NCBI GenBank assembly: GCA_029260755.1
Contig: JAJDCQ010000039.1
Location: 1 to 64,000, forward strand
Direction: 5' to 3'
DNA length: 64,000 nucleotides
Source of the DNA: Planctomycetota bacterium
Lineage (GTDB): Bacteria > Planctomycetota > J058 > JAJDCQ01
The position numbers and the translations under genes are program-made. A model generated the notes under the pieces. It worked only from the letters and a program-made list of their open reading frames with translations, was not told where the DNA came from and ran no database searches. The stretch's first letter is position 1. The number at the start of each line of letters is the position of its first letter. Positions 63,274-64,000 of the stretch are shown one piece after another.

Positions 63274-64000
63274 TCAGGCGCCCGGATCGGTCCCGAAGGC
63301 GCCGGTCTCATCGACGTCGACGCCGACGATCGACGCGCCGGAGCTGCTGATCGAGCTGCTCGGCGGCTCGAATCGGCCGTCCTCGTCCCAGACCTCGACC
63401 CGGTTCCGACCGCCGCGCTTGGCGCGGAAGCAGGCCTTGTCGGCCTTCTTGATCAGCTCCTCGCGGCCGTCGAGCGCGCCGAGGAACGCCACGCCGATCG
63501 ACGCGGTCTTGCGCACGATGGGGCTGTCGCCGTTGTTCGCGTCGCCCGCGAAGCTGACCGCGAGCTTGATCTTCTCGTTCGCGAGCGCCCTTCGGATGCG
63601 CTCGGCGATCTTGAAGGCGCGGCCCTTGTCGGTGTTGGGCAGGATGACGCTGAACTCCTCGCCGCCGTAGCGAGCGACGGTGTCGTCGGGCCGGACCGCC
63701 TTCTTCAGGAGCATGCCGACCTTCTTCAAGACGATGTCGCCGGCCTGGTGGCCGTAGGTGTCGTTGGTGTGCTTGAAGTGGTCGAGGTCGAGCATCAGAA
63801 GGGCGAGCGGCTCCTTCCGGCTACGGGCCTGGCGGATCGAGTCGTCGAGGCGCTGGTAGAAGTGGCGCCGCACGAACACCCGGGTGAGGGTGTCGACGGT
63901 CGCTCGCTCGTAGAGGTCGGCGTTGGAGAGCGCGATGCCGGTCTGACTGGCGAGGATGGAGAGCACCTCGACGTCGTTGCCGGAGAACGCGCCCGAGTCG
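63274..64000 (-). CDS. GAF-GGDEF diguanylate cyclase, 5' end beyond the window
   Basis: The right window edge cuts the gene; 242 codons are visible. They begin in the end of a GAF domain (GNDVEVLSILASQTGIALSNADLYE) and continue into a full GGDEF domain: LTRVFVRRHFYQRLDDSI, MLDLDHFKHTNDTYGHQAGD, and active site YGGEEF with a canonical RxxD inhibitory site (RPDD) five residues before it. It should make cyclic di-GMP from two GTP and be product-inhibited. The tail after the domain is Ser/Asp-rich. It probably heads the operon with the kinase-WD40 gene. Confidence 0.92.
   Translation of the reverse strand, partial: DSGAFSGNDVEVLSILASQTGIALSNADLYERATVDTLTRVFVRRHFYQRLDDSIRQARSRKEPLALLMLDLDHFKHTNDTYGHQAGDIVLKKVGMLLKKAVRPDDTVARYGGEEFSVILPNTDKGRAFKIAERIRRALANEKIKLAVSFAGDANNGDSPIVRKTASIGVAFLGALDGREELIKKADKACFRAKRGGRNRVEVWDEDGRFEPPSSSISSSGASIVGVDVDETGAFGTDPGA

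Noticed and set aside
1..64000. tRNA, rRNA, riboswitch or prophage genes
   Set aside because: I scanned the gaps by eye and found no cloverleaf, rRNA core sequence, integrase, transposase or phage structural gene. A covariance-model search would be needed to be sure.

Overview
The window is very GC-rich and densely coded. It carries several large Ser/Thr kinases fused to TPR, Ig-like/sulfatase-modifying-factor or WD40 modules, many HEAT-repeat and secreted proteins, ECF sigma factors paired with membrane anti-sigma proteins, and a giant AsmA/DUF748-type protein. This suggests a free-living Gram-negative of the Planctomycetota type. Myxococcota or a related high-GC phylum cannot be excluded. 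The phylum call rests on gene content only; no rRNA or tRNA gene was seen.

Layout. 1-576: nothing recognisable. 577-5636: kinase-TPR protein overlapping a methyltransferase. 5728-7323: DUF4139-like secreted protein. 7660-13404 (minus): ECF sigma factor, zinc-finger anti-sigma protein with FecR-like and HEAT-like parts, and two paralogous secreted proteins. 13542-20840 (minus): two paralogous kinase-Ig-SUMF proteins. 21156-24610: two divergent HEAT-type proteins. 24932-32034: a subtilase fused to a PHP-like hydrolase, then a WD40 protein. 33249-35297: a damaged sugar-nucleotide/glycan cluster with two truncated genes, one intact epimerase and one in-frame rfbF-rfbG fusion. 35401-36282: DNA methyltransferase. 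36364-45680: lipoprotein, DUF748 giant, HEAT protein. 45881-51971: ECF sigma factor, alpha-2-macroglobulin with its own anti-sigma zinc finger, and a lipoprotein. 52188-59855: secreted pyroglutamyl-peptidase-like enzyme, glycine oxidase-like FAD enzyme, lipoprotein, class C beta-lactamase-like serine hydrolase, M4/M36-like metalloprotease. 60033-64000 (minus): kinase-WD40 protein and a GAF-GGDEF diguanylate cyclase running off the window.

Main discovery candidate: in the alpha-2-macroglobulin gene (46471-51372) the thioester cysteine codon of the P-Y-G-C-F-E-Q motif is replaced by in-frame TGA at 49879-49881. The frame stays open and homologous for another 497 codons. This is best explained by selenocysteine at the thioester position, giving a selenoester macroglobulin fused through a membrane helix to an anti-sigma zinc finger and encoded directly after its sigma factor.

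Second theme: four families of short-tandem/inverted repeats (CACGGAGG type, CGCAAAG type, CCGCGGAT type, GGGGTCAGGTC type) fill the gaps. All five intact convergent gene pairs have at least one such repeat between their ends. Third theme: recurrent TANNNT -10 boxes, several placed so that transcription would begin at or within a few bases of the start codon.
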